Source of the DNA: Escherichia boydii
GTDB lineage: Bacteria > Pseudomonadota > Gammaproteobacteria > Enterobacterales > Enterobacteriaceae
Direction: 5' to 3'
NCBI GenBank assembly: GCA_041890495.1
Contig: CP169086.1
Location: forward strand, 3,472,001 to 3,536,000
Length of the DNA stretch: 64,000 nucleotides
The notes below the pieces were generated by a model. That model was not told the origin of the DNA. It searched no databases and saw only the letters and a list, made by a program, of their open reading frames with translations. Each line of letters starts with the position of its first letter. Positions within the stretch are counted from its first letter, which is position 1. Both the position numbers and the translations under genes were made by a program. This document shows positions 45,354 through 56,722 of this stretch, in pieces.

Positions 45354-45377
45354 ACGGGAGGCACCTTCGCCTCCCGT
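45354..45377. terminator. Bidirectional terminator between pckA and envZ
   Basis: ACGGGAGGC / GCCTCCCGT nine-base stem with a six-base loop, preceded by AAA and followed by TTATTT. It can serve pckA (plus) and envZ (minus, stop at 45382). Confidence 0.9.
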
Positions 45378-45381
45378 TTAT

Positions 45382-47450
<2,069 letters not shown>

Positions 47451-47677
47451 TGTTTGTACTCCCAAAGGTTCGCAACAATTTGTAAGCGTGTATTCTTAAA
47501 AAAGCTCACGTTCGTCACCAGCTAAATCTGGTATGAATTTCAGCCTAAATTGTTACAAAGCATATTAAACAGCAGCTTAAGTATACAATTTATTCGGCGA
47601 AACATTATTGATTCTGTTGATATGATCACGTTATACCCAATGTGCGCATTATCAAACAGACAAAGGGAATCAACGAG
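47451..47677. promoter_or_regulatory. Divergent ompR / greB promoter region
   Basis: A 227-base AT-rich region, TTGTTACAAAGC and TATACAATTTATTC among it, holding the ompB and greB promoters. E. coli ompB is bound by CRP and IHF here; by eye I cannot fix those sites. No gene seen. Confidence 0.5.
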
Positions 47678-48154
47678 ATGAAAACGCCCCTGGTTACCCG
47701 GGAAGGGTATGAAAAACTCAAACAAGAGCTTAATTATCTCTGGCGTGAAGAACGCCCGGAGGTCACAAAAAAGGTGACCTGGGCCGCAAGTCTGGGCGAC
47801 CGCAGCGAAAATGCTGACTATCAGTATAATAAAAAGCGTCTGCGTGAAATCGACCGTCGCGTGCGCTATCTCACTAAATGCCTGGAAAATCTCAAAATCG
47901 TCGATTACTCCCCTCAGCAGGAAGGCAAAGTCTTTTTTGGCGCGTGGGTGGAGATTGAAAACGACGATGGCGTGACTCACCGTTTCCGTATTGTCGGCTA
48001 CGATGAAATTTTTGGCCGTAAAGATTACATCTCTATCGATTCCCCGATGGCCCGCGCATTGCTGAAAAAAGAAGTCGGCGATCTGGCGGTGGTGAATACC
48101 CCTGCCGGGGAAGCGAGCTGGTATGTTAATGCTATCGAGTACGTGAAACCGTAA
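47678..48154 (+). CDS. greB: GreB, transcript cleavage factor
   Basis: A 158-residue factor that enters the RNA polymerase secondary channel and stimulates cleavage of backtracked RNA. The N-terminal coiled coil carries SLGDRSENADYQYNKKRLRE with the acidic tip residues Asp and Glu (about 41-44), followed by the globular FKBP-like part. The ATG giving MKTPLVTREG is preceded by a weak purine run. Reads as E. coli with one substitution (CLENLK). Confidence 0.95.
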   Translation: MKTPLVTREGYEKLKQELNYLWREERPEVTKKVTWAASLGDRSENADYQYNKKRLREIDRRVRYLTKCLENLKIVDYSPQQEGKVFFGAWVEIENDDGVTHRFRIVGYDEIFGRKDYISIDSPMARALLKKEVGDLAVVNTPAGEASWYVNAIEYVKP

Positions 48155-48250
48155 GGAAGAGTCTTAACCTCCTGCCGATGGCTGGCATTTTTGCCAGCCA
48201 GTCCGTATAACTATCCCCTGATTTTTGATCCGAAAAGATGAACTCAAACC

Positions 48251-50572
48251 ATGATGAATGATTCGTTCTGCCGCATTATTGCGGGTGAAATTCAGGCGCG
48301 CCCGGAACAGGTTGACGCTGCCGTTCGCCTGCTTGACGAAGGGAATACCGTGCCGTTTATCGCACGTTATCGTAAGGAAATCACCGGCGGTCTGGATGAC
48401 ACGCAGCTGCGTAATCTGGAAACGCGTCTGAGCTATCTGCGCGAGCTGGAAGAGAGACGTCAGGCGATCCTCAAGTCCATTTCCGAGCAAGGCAAACTCA
48501 CCGATGATCTGGCGAAGGCCATCAACGCCACCCTAAGCAAAACCGAACTCGAAGACCTCTACCTGCCCTACAAACCTAAACGCCGCACCCGCGGGCAAAT
48601 CGCCATTGAAGCAGGGCTTGAGCCGTTGGCTGACCTGCTGTGGAGCGATCCGTCACACACGCCAGAAGTCGCCGCTGCACAATATGTTGATGCCGATAAA
48701 GGCGTGGCAGATACCAAAGCCGCGCTGGATGGCGCGCGCTATATCCTGATGGAACGGTTTGCCGAAGATGCCGCGCTGCTGGCGAAAGTGCGTGATTATC
48801 TGTGGAAGAACGCGCATTTGGTTTCTACGGTGGTGAGCGGTAAAGAAGAGGAAGGGGCGAAATTCCGCGACTATTTCGATCATCACGAACCGTTGTCCAC
48901 GGTGCCTTCTCACCGCGCGCTGGCGATGTTCCGTGGGCGTAACGAAGGCGTACTCCAGCTTTCGCTGAATGCCGATCCGCAGTTCGATGAGCCGCCCAAA
49001 GAGAGCTATTGCGAGCAAATCATCATGGATCACCTTGGCCTACGCCTGAACAATGCCCCGGCGGATAGCTGGCGCAAAGGCGTAGTGAGCTGGACCTGGC
49101 GCATCAAGGTGCTGATGCATCTGGAAACCGAACTGATGGGTACCGTGCGCGAACGCGCGGAAGATGAAGCAATCAACGTCTTTGCCCGTAACCTGCACGA
49201 TCTGCTGATGGCGGCCCCTGCCGGACTGCGTGCAACGATGGGCCTCGATCCGGGTCTGCGTACTGGGGTAAAAGTGGCGGTGGTCGATGCCACTGGCAAA
49301 CTGGTAGCGACCGATACCATTTACCCGCACACCGGACAAGCCGCAAAAGCAGCGATGACCGTTGCTGCCTTGTGTGAAAAACATAACGTTGAACTGGTGG
49401 CGATCGGCAACGGTACAGCTTCCCGCGAAACTGAACGTTTCTATCTCGACGTGCAGAAGCAGTTCCCGAAAGTGACCGCACAGAAAGTGATCGTCAGCGA
49501 AGCTGGCGCGTCGGTTTACTCAGCTTCCGAGCTGGCAGCGCAGGAGTTCCCGGATCTCGACGTTTCGCTGCGTGGCGCGGTGTCTATCGCCCGCCGTTTG
49601 CAGGATCCGCTGGCGGAGCTGGTGAAAATCGATCCGAAATCTATCGGCGTAGGTCAGTATCAGCATGACGTCAGCCAGACGCAACTGGCCCGCAAACTGG
49701 ACGCAGTAGTAGAAGACTGCGTAAACGCCGTTGGCGTCGATCTCAACACTGCTTCTGTTCCGCTGTTAACCCGCGTGGCGGGCCTGACGCGCATGATGGC
49801 GCAAAACATCGTGGCCTGGCGCGATGAGAACGGCCAGTTCCAGAACCGTCAGCAACTGCTGAAAGTCAGCCGTCTGGGGCCGAAAGCCTTCGAGCAGTGC
49901 GCGGGCTTCTTGCGCATTAACCACGGTGATAACCCGCTGGATGCTTCTACCGTCCACCCGGAAGCCTATCCGGTGGTGGAACGCATTCTGGCAGCAACAC
50001 AGCAGGCACTGAAAGATCTGATGGGTAACAGCAGCGAACTGCGTAACCTGAAAGCGTCTGACTTTACTGATGAAAAATTCGGTGTGCCGACAGTAACTGA
50101 CATCATCAAAGAGCTGGAAAAACCGGGTCGCGATCCGCGTCCGGAATTTAAAACCGCTCAGTTTGCCGATGGCGTCGAGACAATGAACGACCTGCAACCG
50201 GGTATGATCCTCGAAGGTGCGGTGACCAACGTCACCAACTTTGGCGCGTTTGTCGATATCGGCGTGCATCAGGACGGCCTGGTTCACATCTCTTCATTGT
50301 CGAACAAGTTTGTGGAAGATCCGCATACCGTGGTGAAAGCGGGCGACATTGTGAAGGTGAAAGTGCTGGAAGTGGATCTTCAGCGTAAACGTATCGCCCT
50401 GACTATGCGTCTGGACGAGCAGCCTGGCGAAACCAACGCCCGTCGCGGCGGCGGTAATGAACGCCCGCAAAACAACCGCCCGGCAGCCAAACCACGCGGT
50501 CGTGAAGCGCAGCCTGCCGGTAATAGCGCGATGATGGATGCGCTGGCGGCGGCAATGGGCAAAAAACGTTAA
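48251..50572 (+). CDS. yhgF: YhgF (Tex-like), RNA-binding transcription-associated protein
   Basis: A 773-residue protein of the Tex family. Order: N-terminal helical region, YqgF/RNase H-like fold (GLDPGLRTGVKVAVVDATGK near residue 328), helix-hairpin-helix repeats (about 500-570), and a C-terminal S1 RNA-binding domain (about 650-725, GAVTNVTNFGAFVDIGVHQD), ending in a basic Arg/Gly/Pro tail. Tex proteins affect transcription and stress tolerance. Reads as E. coli. Confidence 0.95.
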   Translation: MMNDSFCRIIAGEIQARPEQVDAAVRLLDEGNTVPFIARYRKEITGGLDDTQLRNLETRLSYLRELEERRQAILKSISEQGKLTDDLAKAINATLSKTELEDLYLPYKPKRRTRGQIAIEAGLEPLADLLWSDPSHTPEVAAAQYVDADKGVADTKAALDGARYILMERFAEDAALLAKVRDYLWKNAHLVSTVVSGKEEEGAKFRDYFDHHEPLSTVPSHRALAMFRGRNEGVLQLSLNADPQFDEPPKESYCEQIIMDHLGLRLNNAPADSWRKGVVSWTWRIKVLMHLETELMGTVRERAEDEAINVFARNLHDLLMAAPAGLRATMGLDPGLRTGVKVAVVDATGKLVATDTIYPHTGQAAKAAMTVAALCEKHNVELVAIGNGTASRETERFYLDVQKQFPKVTAQKVIVSEAGASVYSASELAAQEFPDLDVSLRGAVSIARRLQDPLAELVKIDPKSIGVGQYQHDVSQTQLARKLDAVVEDCVNAVGVDLNTASVPLLTRVAGLTRMMAQNIVAWRDENGQFQNRQQLLKVSRLGPKAFEQCAGFLRINHGDNPLDASTVHPEAYPVVERILAATQQALKDLMGNSSELRNLKASDFTDEKFGVPTVTDIIKELEKPGRDPRPEFKTAQFADGVETMNDLQPGMILEGAVTNVTNFGAFVDIGVHQDGLVHISSLSNKFVEDPHTVVKAGDIVKVKVLEVDLQRKRIALTMRLDEQPGETNARRGGGNERPQNNRPAAKPRGREAQPAGNSAMMDALAAAMGKKR

Positions 50573-50597
50573 CGCCCGGGACTGGCCCCTAAACCTG

Positions 50598-50622
50598 CGC
50601 GATAAGGCGTTCACGCCGCATC
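50598..50622. repeat. REP element, E. coli type
   Basis: GCGATAAGGCGTTCACGCCG followed by CATC, a partial E. coli-type REP after yhgF. Confidence 0.75.
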
Positions 50623-50652
50623 TGGCAACGAACGCCTTGCCTGACATAAAAG

Positions 50653-50678
50653 TGCCGGAGAATATCTCCGGCCTTTTT
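50653..50678 (+). terminator. yhgF terminator
   Basis: GTGCCGGAGA / TCTCCGGC stem with AATA loop, followed by TTTTTAT. Rho-independent. Confidence 0.9.
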
Positions 50679-50806
50679 ATTCCACAACCAAACTCATAAT
50701 ATATTCCGGCAATATTTATCACTTCATTAACAACTGAAACCTTAATTAAACATTAGCCAGTCCGGGTAATTCACTATTCGAATTATATTTTCGCTGCGAT
50801 ATAACC

Positions 50807-50902
50807 TTGAGCCACATCAACATTGAGTCAGATTATTATTCAAACCAACATTCGCACACATTTTAAGTATTGCTGATAGAAACCATTCTCATTATCATTG
50901 TG
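50807..50902 (+). promoter_or_regulatory. feoABC promoter: FNR box and Fur box
   Basis: TTGAGCCACATCAA at 50807-50820 is a good FNR box. CCATTCTCATTATCATTGTG at about 50883-50902 reads on the minus strand as a Fur box (CAATGATAATGAGAATG). Together they give anaerobic induction and iron repression, as known for feo in E. coli. The remaining part of the 437-base gap (50679-51009) holds no gene. Confidence 0.88.
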
Positions 50903-51009
50903 TTGTTGATTATTTAATCTCTCCTTTGTTGGCAAATCATCTGGTCTCATGTCGCTGTCAAACGCCCCATGAGGTAGTTATCCAGTTAATGAGAAACAAG
51001 TAGGCACCT

Positions 51010-51237
51010 ATGCAATACACTCCAGATACTGCGTGGAAAATCACTGGCTTTTCCCGTGAAATCAGCCCGGCATATCGCCAAAAACTGCTTTCTCTTGGCA
51101 TGTTACCTGGCTCCTCTTTTAATGTGGTGCGCGTCGCTCCACTCGGCGACCCCATTCATATCGAAACCCGTCGTGTGAGCCTGGTATTACGCAAAAAAGA
51201 TCTGGCCTTATTAGAAGTGGAAGCGGTTTCCTGTTAA
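51010..51237 (+). CDS. feoA: FeoA, ferrous iron transport accessory protein
   Basis: A 75-residue SH3-like cytoplasmic protein needed for FeoB-mediated Fe(II) uptake. Begins MQYTPDTAWKITGF; the core GMLPGSSFNVVRVAPLGDP is typical. First gene of feoABC, 16 bases before feoB. Reads as E. coli. Confidence 0.95.
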   Translation: MQYTPDTAWKITGFSREISPAYRQKLLSLGMLPGSSFNVVRVAPLGDPIHIETRRVSLVLRKKDLALLEVEAVSC

Positions 51238-51253
51238 TACGGTGATAACAACA

Positions 51254-53572
51254 ATGAAAAAATTAACCATAGGCTTAATTGGTAATCCAAATTCTGGCAA
51301 GACAACCTTATTTAACCAGCTCACTGGCGCACGTCAGCGTGTAGGTAACTGGGCTGGCGTTACCGTCGAACGTAAAGAAGGGCAATTCTCCACCACCGAT
51401 CATCAGGTCACGCTGGTGGACCTGCCCGGCACCTATTCTCTGACCACCATCTCATCGCAGACCTCGCTCGATGAGCAAATCGCCTGTCACTACATTTTGA
51501 GTGGCGACGCCGACCTGCTGATTAACGTGGTGGATGCGTCTAACCTTGAGCGTAACCTGTACCTGACGCTACAACTGCTGGAACTCGGCATTCCCTGCAT
51601 TGTGGCACTGAACATGCTCGACATTGCCGAGAAGCAAAATATTCGTATTGAAATTGATGCTCTGTCGGCGCGTCTGGGCTGTCCGGTGATCCCGCTGGTT
51701 TCAACCCGTGGTCGCGGTATTGAAGCGCTCAAGCTGGCGATTGATCGCTATAAAGCTAACGAGAATGTGGAACTGGTACATTACGCACAGCCGCTACTCA
51801 ACGAAGCAGATTCACTGGCAAAAGTGATGCCTTCCGACATCCCGCTGAAACAACGTCGCTGGCTGGGCCTGCAAATGCTGGAAGGCGATATCTACAGCCG
51901 CGCCTACGCCGGTGAAGCGTCGCAGCATCTTGATGCCGCCCTCGCCCGTCTGCGTAATGAGATGGACGATCCGGCGCTGCACATTGCCGATGCGCGTTAC
52001 CAGTGCATTGCTGCCATCTGTGATGTGGTAAGCAACACCCTGACGGCAGAACCCAGCCGTTTCACCACTGCGGTAGATAAAATCGTGCTCAACCGTTTCC
52101 TCGGTCTGCCGATTTTCCTCTTTGTGATGTACCTGATGTTCCTGCTGGCTATCAACATCGGCGGGGCGTTACAGCCGCTGTTTGACGTCGGCTCCGTGGC
52201 GCTATTTGTGCATGGTATTCAATGGATTGGCTACACGCTCCACTTCCCGGACTGGCTGACTATCTTCCTCGCCCAGGGCCTGGGTGGCGGCATTAACACC
52301 GTGCTGCCACTGGTGCCGCAGATTGGCATGATGTACCTGTTCCTCTCCTTCCTTGAGGACTCCGGGTATATGGCGCGTGCGGCGTTTGTGATGGACCGTC
52401 TGATGCAGGCGCTGGGCTTGCCGGGGAAATCCTTTGTGCCGCTGATCGTCGGTTTCGGTTGTAACGTACCGTCGGTAATGGGTGCACGTACGCTTGATGC
52501 ACCGCGTGAACGTCTGATGACCATCATGATGGCACCGTTTATGTCCTGCGGCGCGCGTCTGGCTATCTTCGCAGTATTCGCGGCTGCCTTCTTCGGGCAG
52601 AACGGTGCGCTGGCGGTCTTCTCGCTGTATATGCTGGGTATTGTGATGGCGGTGCTGACTGGCCTGATGCTCAAGTACACCATCATGCGCGGTGAAGCGA
52701 CGCCGTTTGTCATGGAGTTGCCGGTCTATCATGTACCACACGTTAAAAGCCTGATTATCCAGACCTGGCAGCGTCTGAAAGGCTTCGTTCTGCGTGCTGG
52801 TAAAGTGATCATCATCGTCAGCATTTTCCTGAGCGCTTTCAACAGCTTCTCGCTGAGCGGGAAAATCGTCGATAACATCAACGACTCGGCGCTGGCGTCC
52901 GTCAGCCGGGTGATCACCCCGGTCTTCAAGCCAATTGGCGTGCATGAAGATAACTGGCAGGCAACGGTTGGCCTGTTTACAGGTGCCATGGCGAAAGAAG
53001 TGGTAGTGGGTACGCTCAACACCCTCTACACCGCAGAAAATATTCAGGACGAAGAGTTCAATCCGGCAGAATTTAACCTCGGTGAAGAGCTGTTCAGTGC
53101 GATAGATGAAACCTGGCAGAGCCTGAAAGACACCTTCAGCCTTAGCGTACTGATGAACCCCATTGAAGCCAGCAAAGGCGACGGCGAAATGGGTACCGGG
53201 GCGATGGGCGTGATGGATCAGAAATTCGGTAGCGCAGCAGCAGCTTACAGCTACCTGATTTTCGTCCTGCTGTATGTACCATGTATCTCGGTGATGGGGG
53301 CTATCGCCCGTGAATCAAGCCGTGGCTGGATGGGCTTCTCCATCCTGTGGGGGCTGAATATCGCTTACTCACTGGCAACATTGTTCTATCAGGTCGCCAG
53401 CTACAGTCAGCATCCAACTTACAGCCTGGTGTGCATTCTGGCGGTTATCCTGTTTAACATCGTGGTTATCGGTCTGCTGCGCCGCGCGCGTAGCCGGGTG
53501 GATATCGAACTGCTGGCAACCCGTAAAACCGCCGCGACCTGCTGCAGCAGCCCGGCGGGCGACTGTCACTAA
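51254..53572 (+). CDS. feoB: FeoB, ferrous iron transporter (C-terminal tail of different origin)
   Basis: A 772-residue inner-membrane transporter for Fe(II). N-terminal G domain: G1 GNPNSGKTT at residue 10, G3 DLPGTYSL, G4 NMLD; then a helical insertion and about eight or more membrane helices from residue 280, including two Gate motifs (FGCNVPSVMGAR and YVPCISVMGA). It reads as E. coli to LLATRK and then ends TAATCCSSPAGDCH instead of the E. coli SVSSCCAASTTGDCH, so ancestry changes at about 53.53 kb. The cytoplasmic cysteine pair is kept in both. Start: ATG giving MKKLTIGL. Confidence 0.95.
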   Translation: MKKLTIGLIGNPNSGKTTLFNQLTGARQRVGNWAGVTVERKEGQFSTTDHQVTLVDLPGTYSLTTISSQTSLDEQIACHYILSGDADLLINVVDASNLERNLYLTLQLLELGIPCIVALNMLDIAEKQNIRIEIDALSARLGCPVIPLVSTRGRGIEALKLAIDRYKANENVELVHYAQPLLNEADSLAKVMPSDIPLKQRRWLGLQMLEGDIYSRAYAGEASQHLDAALARLRNEMDDPALHIADARYQCIAAICDVVSNTLTAEPSRFTTAVDKIVLNRFLGLPIFLFVMYLMFLLAINIGGALQPLFDVGSVALFVHGIQWIGYTLHFPDWLTIFLAQGLGGGINTVLPLVPQIGMMYLFLSFLEDSGYMARAAFVMDRLMQALGLPGKSFVPLIVGFGCNVPSVMGARTLDAPRERLMTIMMAPFMSCGARLAIFAVFAAAFFGQNGALAVFSLYMLGIVMAVLTGLMLKYTIMRGEATPFVMELPVYHVPHVKSLIIQTWQRLKGFVLRAGKVIIIVSIFLSAFNSFSLSGKIVDNINDSALASVSRVITPVFKPIGVHEDNWQATVGLFTGAMAKEVVVGTLNTLYTAENIQDEEFNPAEFNLGEELFSAIDETWQSLKDTFSLSVLMNPIEASKGDGEMGTGAMGVMDQKFGSAAAAYSYLIFVLLYVPCISVMGAIARESSRGWMGFSILWGLNIAYSLATLFYQVASYSQHPTYSLVCILAVILFNIVVIGLLRRARSRVDIELLATRKTAATCCSSPAGDCH

Positions 53573-53584
53573 GGAGTACACCGC

Positions 53585-53821
53585 ATGGCATCGTTGATTC
53601 AGGTTCGTGATCTGCTGGCGCTGCAGGGGCGGATGGAGGCGAAACAGCTGAGCCTCAGCCTGCACACGCCGCAGCCGATGATCGATGCCATGCTGGAAAG
53701 ACTGGAAGCCATGGGGAAAGCGGTGCGGATTCAGGAAGAGCCGGACAGTTGTCTCTCCGGCAGTTGTAAAAGCTGTCCAGAAGGAAAGGCCTGCCTCAGG
53801 GAGTGGTGGGCACTGCGTTAA
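53585..53821 (+). CDS. feoC: FeoC, small iron-transport protein with Fe-S cysteines
   Basis: A 78-residue winged-helix protein. The four cysteines CLSGSCKSCPEGKAC (about residues 56-71) are the site of the oxygen-sensitive iron-sulfur cluster described in enterobacteria. It is proposed to protect or regulate FeoB. The first half differs from E. coli (QGRMEAKQLSLSLHTPQPM), in line with the non-E. coli tail of feoB. AAGGAG ribosome-binding site overlaps the end of feoB. Confidence 0.94.
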   Translation: MASLIQVRDLLALQGRMEAKQLSLSLHTPQPMIDAMLERLEAMGKAVRIQEEPDSCLSGSCKSCPEGKACLREWWALR

Positions 53822-53850
53822 TAAAGCCAGGCATCGCTGCCTGGCTTTAT
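53821..53850. terminator. Bidirectional terminator, feoC / DUF1471 gene
   Basis: ATAAAGCCAGGCA / TGCCTGGCTTTAT: a 13-base perfect stem with a TCGC loop and T-rich ends, between convergent genes. Confidence 0.93.
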
Positions 53851-53854
53851 CGTA

Positions 53855-54124
53855 TTACTTGTAGACGTCCGCCGTTGCGCGTACGTTTTTGGTCTGCTTT
53901 TCAGCGCTGGTGACGACGTAGTACGTTCCGCCCAGCTCATCCGCTTTCTTCGACAGCTCTTTTCTCGCGTCCATCGGCGCGGTGGTGTCAGACGTGGAAA
54001 TTTCACCAATTTTCGTCAGATTCATGCCGGCAACTTTATCTTTTTCCAGCTCTTTTGCCGCAAAGACGCCAAATGACAGTGACCCAATAACCAGAGAAGT
54101 GACAATACCTGTAACAAGTTTCAT
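53855..54124 (-). CDS. DUF1471 (YdgH/BhsA/McbA) small periplasmic protein
   Basis: An 89-residue protein with a signal peptide MKLVTGIVTSLVIGSLSFGVFA and a mature part of about 67 residues. The pattern KIGEISTSDTT, an Ala-Lys-Asp-type helix and the final GTYYVVTSAE plus ATADVYK is typical of the DUF1471 family, whose members respond to acid, peroxide or metals and affect biofilm. E. coli K-12 has rpnA at this place instead. I cannot name the paralogue. The start at 54124 has an AGG ribosome-binding site; an ATG five codons upstream is less likely. Confidence 0.85.
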   Translation of the reverse strand: MKLVTGIVTSLVIGSLSFGVFAAKELEKDKVAGMNLTKIGEISTSDTTAPMDARKELSKKADELGGTYYVVTSAEKQTKNVRATADVYK

Positions 54125-54235
54125 AACCTGACTCTCCATAGGATTGTTGTTTTGATTATCGTAGGCAGAACAACCGCAACGACATCTGGAGTATGGTTGC
54201 GGTGTGTTACTTTTTCCAGGCTGGATAGAAAATAA

Positions 54236-55009
54236 TCAGTCTAAACGTTGACTTAACGCAATGAGCGCTGAACAAAACTCCGTCGGATGGGAGATAAACG
54301 GGGCATGTGCGGCTTTGGCGATGATCTGCGATTCGCTGTCCGGCCAGAGTGAATCCAGCAGCGGAACCACTTTGCGCGGCACAATTCCGTCGAGGTAACC
54401 ATAGATACGCAGGTGCGGCACCGTCAGCGCGGTTAGCGGCTCGCGCAGGTCAACCGTTTTCAGGAGCTCAAGACCGCCGTTAAGCACCTCAACTTCCGGC
54501 ATCGGCAGCGAAAGCACGGTCTGCTTCAGCGTTCGGGCATCCTTACGCGCGGTGTCAGTACCCATTGTCTGCAATGCCAGGAACCGCTCTACGGTCCGCT
54601 GGAAATCTTCGCTCAGCTGCTGCTGGAATCCCGCCAGCACGTCAGGTTTGATCCCTGGCCACGCCTCCTGCGCGCTAAAACAGGGCGACGACGCTACCGT
54701 CACCAGCGCTTTTACGCGATCGGGCCGCGACAGCGCAATCTGGCTTGCCACCAGCCCGCCCAGGCTCCAGCCCAGCCAGACCGCGTTTTGCGGCGCAGCG
54801 TCCAGAACCTGCTGTGCCATCTCATCAAGCGATAACGCGCCAAAACCGCGGCTGCGGCCAAAGCCGGGTAAATCCACCAGATGCAGTGTGAAATGCGAGG
54901 CAAGTTCCTCACGTATGCAATGCCATATCTCCGCATTCAGGCCCCATCCGTGCAGCAGCACAAGATGGCAATTTCCTGTCCCAACGGTCTGCCACCACAG
55001 CGTCTTCAT
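54236..55009 (-). CDS. bioH: BioH, pimeloyl-ACP methyl ester carboxylesterase
   Basis: A 257-residue alpha/beta hydrolase that removes the methyl group from pimeloyl-ACP methyl ester, ending the disguise step of biotin synthesis. The nucleophile is Ser82 in WLGWSLGGLVAS; the acid lies in GYLDGIVP and the His in AKAAHAPFISHP. Clearly diverged from E. coli BioH. Divergent from gntX. Confidence 0.95.
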   Translation of the reverse strand: MKTLWWQTVGTGNCHLVLLHGWGLNAEIWHCIREELASHFTLHLVDLPGFGRSRGFGALSLDEMAQQVLDAAPQNAVWLGWSLGGLVASQIALSRPDRVKALVTVASSPCFSAQEAWPGIKPDVLAGFQQQLSEDFQRTVERFLALQTMGTDTARKDARTLKQTVLSLPMPEVEVLNGGLELLKTVDLREPLTALTVPHLRIYGYLDGIVPRKVVPLLDSLWPDSESQIIAKAAHAPFISHPTEFCSALIALSQRLD

Positions 55010-55045
55010 CAGTTACTGTTCTCTTTTTTCACATGGAGGTTGCAC

Positions 55046-55729
55046 ATGCTAACAGTACCTGGGTTGTGCTGGCTATGCAGAATGCCGATGGCGCTCAGCG
55101 GGTGGGGAGTCTGCTCCGTCTGTACGCGAGCGCTGCAACGGCGTATCGGGATCTGTCCACAATGTGGTTTACCGGCCACTAGTCCCTCTTTGCCCTGTGG
55201 TCGTTGCCTGAAAAAGTCCCCTCCGTGGAGCGCGCTGGTGGCGGTGGATGATTATGTTCCGCCGCTGAACAGGCTGATTCACGCGCTGAAGTTTTCCGGG
55301 CAGAGCTCGCTGGCGCAGCCCCTTGCCCGCCTGCTGTTGCTGGCGGTTTTGCAGGCGCGACGTCACCGGGCACTGCCGAAAATCGACATGGTGGTGAATG
55401 TCCCCCTGTACCGACGTCGTCACTGGCGGCGCGGCTTTAACCAGAGTGACCTGATCTGCCGTCCCCTCGCCCGGTGGCTCGGCTGCCGATATGAGGCCCG
55501 CGCGCTCACACGTGTTCACGCCACCGCCATCCAGCATCAGCTCAGTGCCCGGCTACGCAAGCGCAACCTGAAAAATGCCTTTCGTCTTGAATTGCCCGTG
55601 CAAGGTCGCCATATGGTGATTGTGGATGATGTCGTTACCACCGGAAGTACCGTCGCAGAGATTGCGCAGTTGCTTTTACGCAATGGTGCGGCGACTGTCC
55701 AGGTCTGGTGCCTTTGTCGAACCTTGTAG
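55046..55729 (+). CDS. gntX: GntX (ComF-like), phosphoribosyltransferase-fold protein, hybrid
   Basis: A 227-residue ComF-family protein: N-terminal zinc-ribbon-like cysteines (CWLCRMP, CSVCTRA, CPQCGLP, CGRC) and a C-terminal PRPP-type motif VIVDDVVTTGST. Needed with NfuA neighbours for DNA use as nutrient in E. coli. Start is the ATG after GGAGGTTGCAC. Residues 1-165 differ strongly from E. coli, but from LSARLRKRNL to the end (62 residues) the protein reads as E. coli. Ancestry switches at about 55.54 kb. Confidence 0.93.
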   Translation: MLTVPGLCWLCRMPMALSGWGVCSVCTRALQRRIGICPQCGLPATSPSLPCGRCLKKSPPWSALVAVDDYVPPLNRLIHALKFSGQSSLAQPLARLLLLAVLQARRHRALPKIDMVVNVPLYRRRHWRRGFNQSDLICRPLARWLGCRYEARALTRVHATAIQHQLSARLRKRNLKNAFRLELPVQGRHMVIVDDVVTTGSTVAEIAQLLLRNGAATVQVWCLCRTL

Positions 55730-55787
55730 AGCCTCGATGATGGGCGTATTATAACCAACTAAAATAGTCAACTATTAGGCCATTACT

Positions 55788-56363
55788 ATGATCCGTATTT
55801 CCGATGCTGCACAAGCGCACTTTGCCAAACTGCTGGCAAACCAGGAAGAAGGGACACAAATCCGCGTATTTGTGATTAACCCTGGCACGCCTAACGCTGA
55901 ATGTGGTGTTTCTTATTGTCCGCCGGATGCCGTGGAAGCCACCGACACTGCCCTGAAATTTGACCTGCTGACCGCGTATGTTGATGAGTTAAGCGCTCCT
56001 TACCTGGAAGATGCAGAGATCGATTTTGTTACCGACCAGTTGGGTTCTCAGCTAACACTGAAAGCCCCGAACGCCAAAATGCGTAAAGTGGCAGACGATG
56101 CACCGCTGATGGAGCGCGTGGAGTATATGCTGCAGTCGCAGATCAACCCACAGCTTGCTGGTCACGGTGGTCGCGTTTCGCTGATGGAAATCACCGAAGA
56201 CGGTTACGCCATTCTGCAATTTGGCGGCGGCTGTAACGGTTGTTCCATGGTCGATGTGACGCTGAAAGAAGGGATCGAGAAGCAGCTGCTGAACGAATTC
56301 CCGGAGCTGAAAGGTGTGCGCGATCTCACCGAACACCAGCGCGGCGAACACTCCTACTACTAA
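55788..56363 (+). CDS. nfuA: NfuA, Fe-S biogenesis and repair protein
   Basis: A 191-residue carrier of a [4Fe-4S] cluster, used under oxidative stress and iron shortage. The N-terminal half is a degenerate A-type domain; the C-terminal Nfu domain has the cluster cysteines in [11 protein letters not shown] (residues about 149 and 152). Reads as E. coli. Confidence 0.96.
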
Positions 56364-56372
56364 GTTATCCCG

Positions 56373-56419
<47 letters not shown>

Positions 56420-56546
56420 ACGTTGAACATGTGCCAGACGTTGGCGCAGCCTTGCTTTGGCAAATCCTCGGTTCGTTTCCCCGCGATAATATGACCAACC
56501 TCTCATAATTTAAATTTACCCCGCTCTGGTGATTCTCAAACGCCAG

Positions 56547-56562
56547 ATGTTACCCGTATCAT
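56547..56562 (+). promoter_or_regulatory. GntR operator of gntT
   Basis: ATGTTACCCGTATCAT matches the E. coli GntR operator (ATGTTA-N4-TATCAT-type palindrome), 160 bases before gntT. Gluconate would release GntR. A second, weaker GTGGGTATCAG element lies at about 56615. The rest of the 359-base gap (56364-56722) holds the nfuA 3' hairpin and the promoter. Confidence 0.8.
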
Positions 56563-56722
56563 TCACATGGGTACCAAACATACTCCTGACATCTGACTAC
56601 AATAATTAGTTTTAGTGGGTATCAGTCGTGGTGCCGCAATATCTCTGTTCCCGATTGGGATAATTAGAGTTTGTCGTCAGAAAATTGACGTTACCCATAA
56701 CAAATGAAAGGCCAGGTAAATC

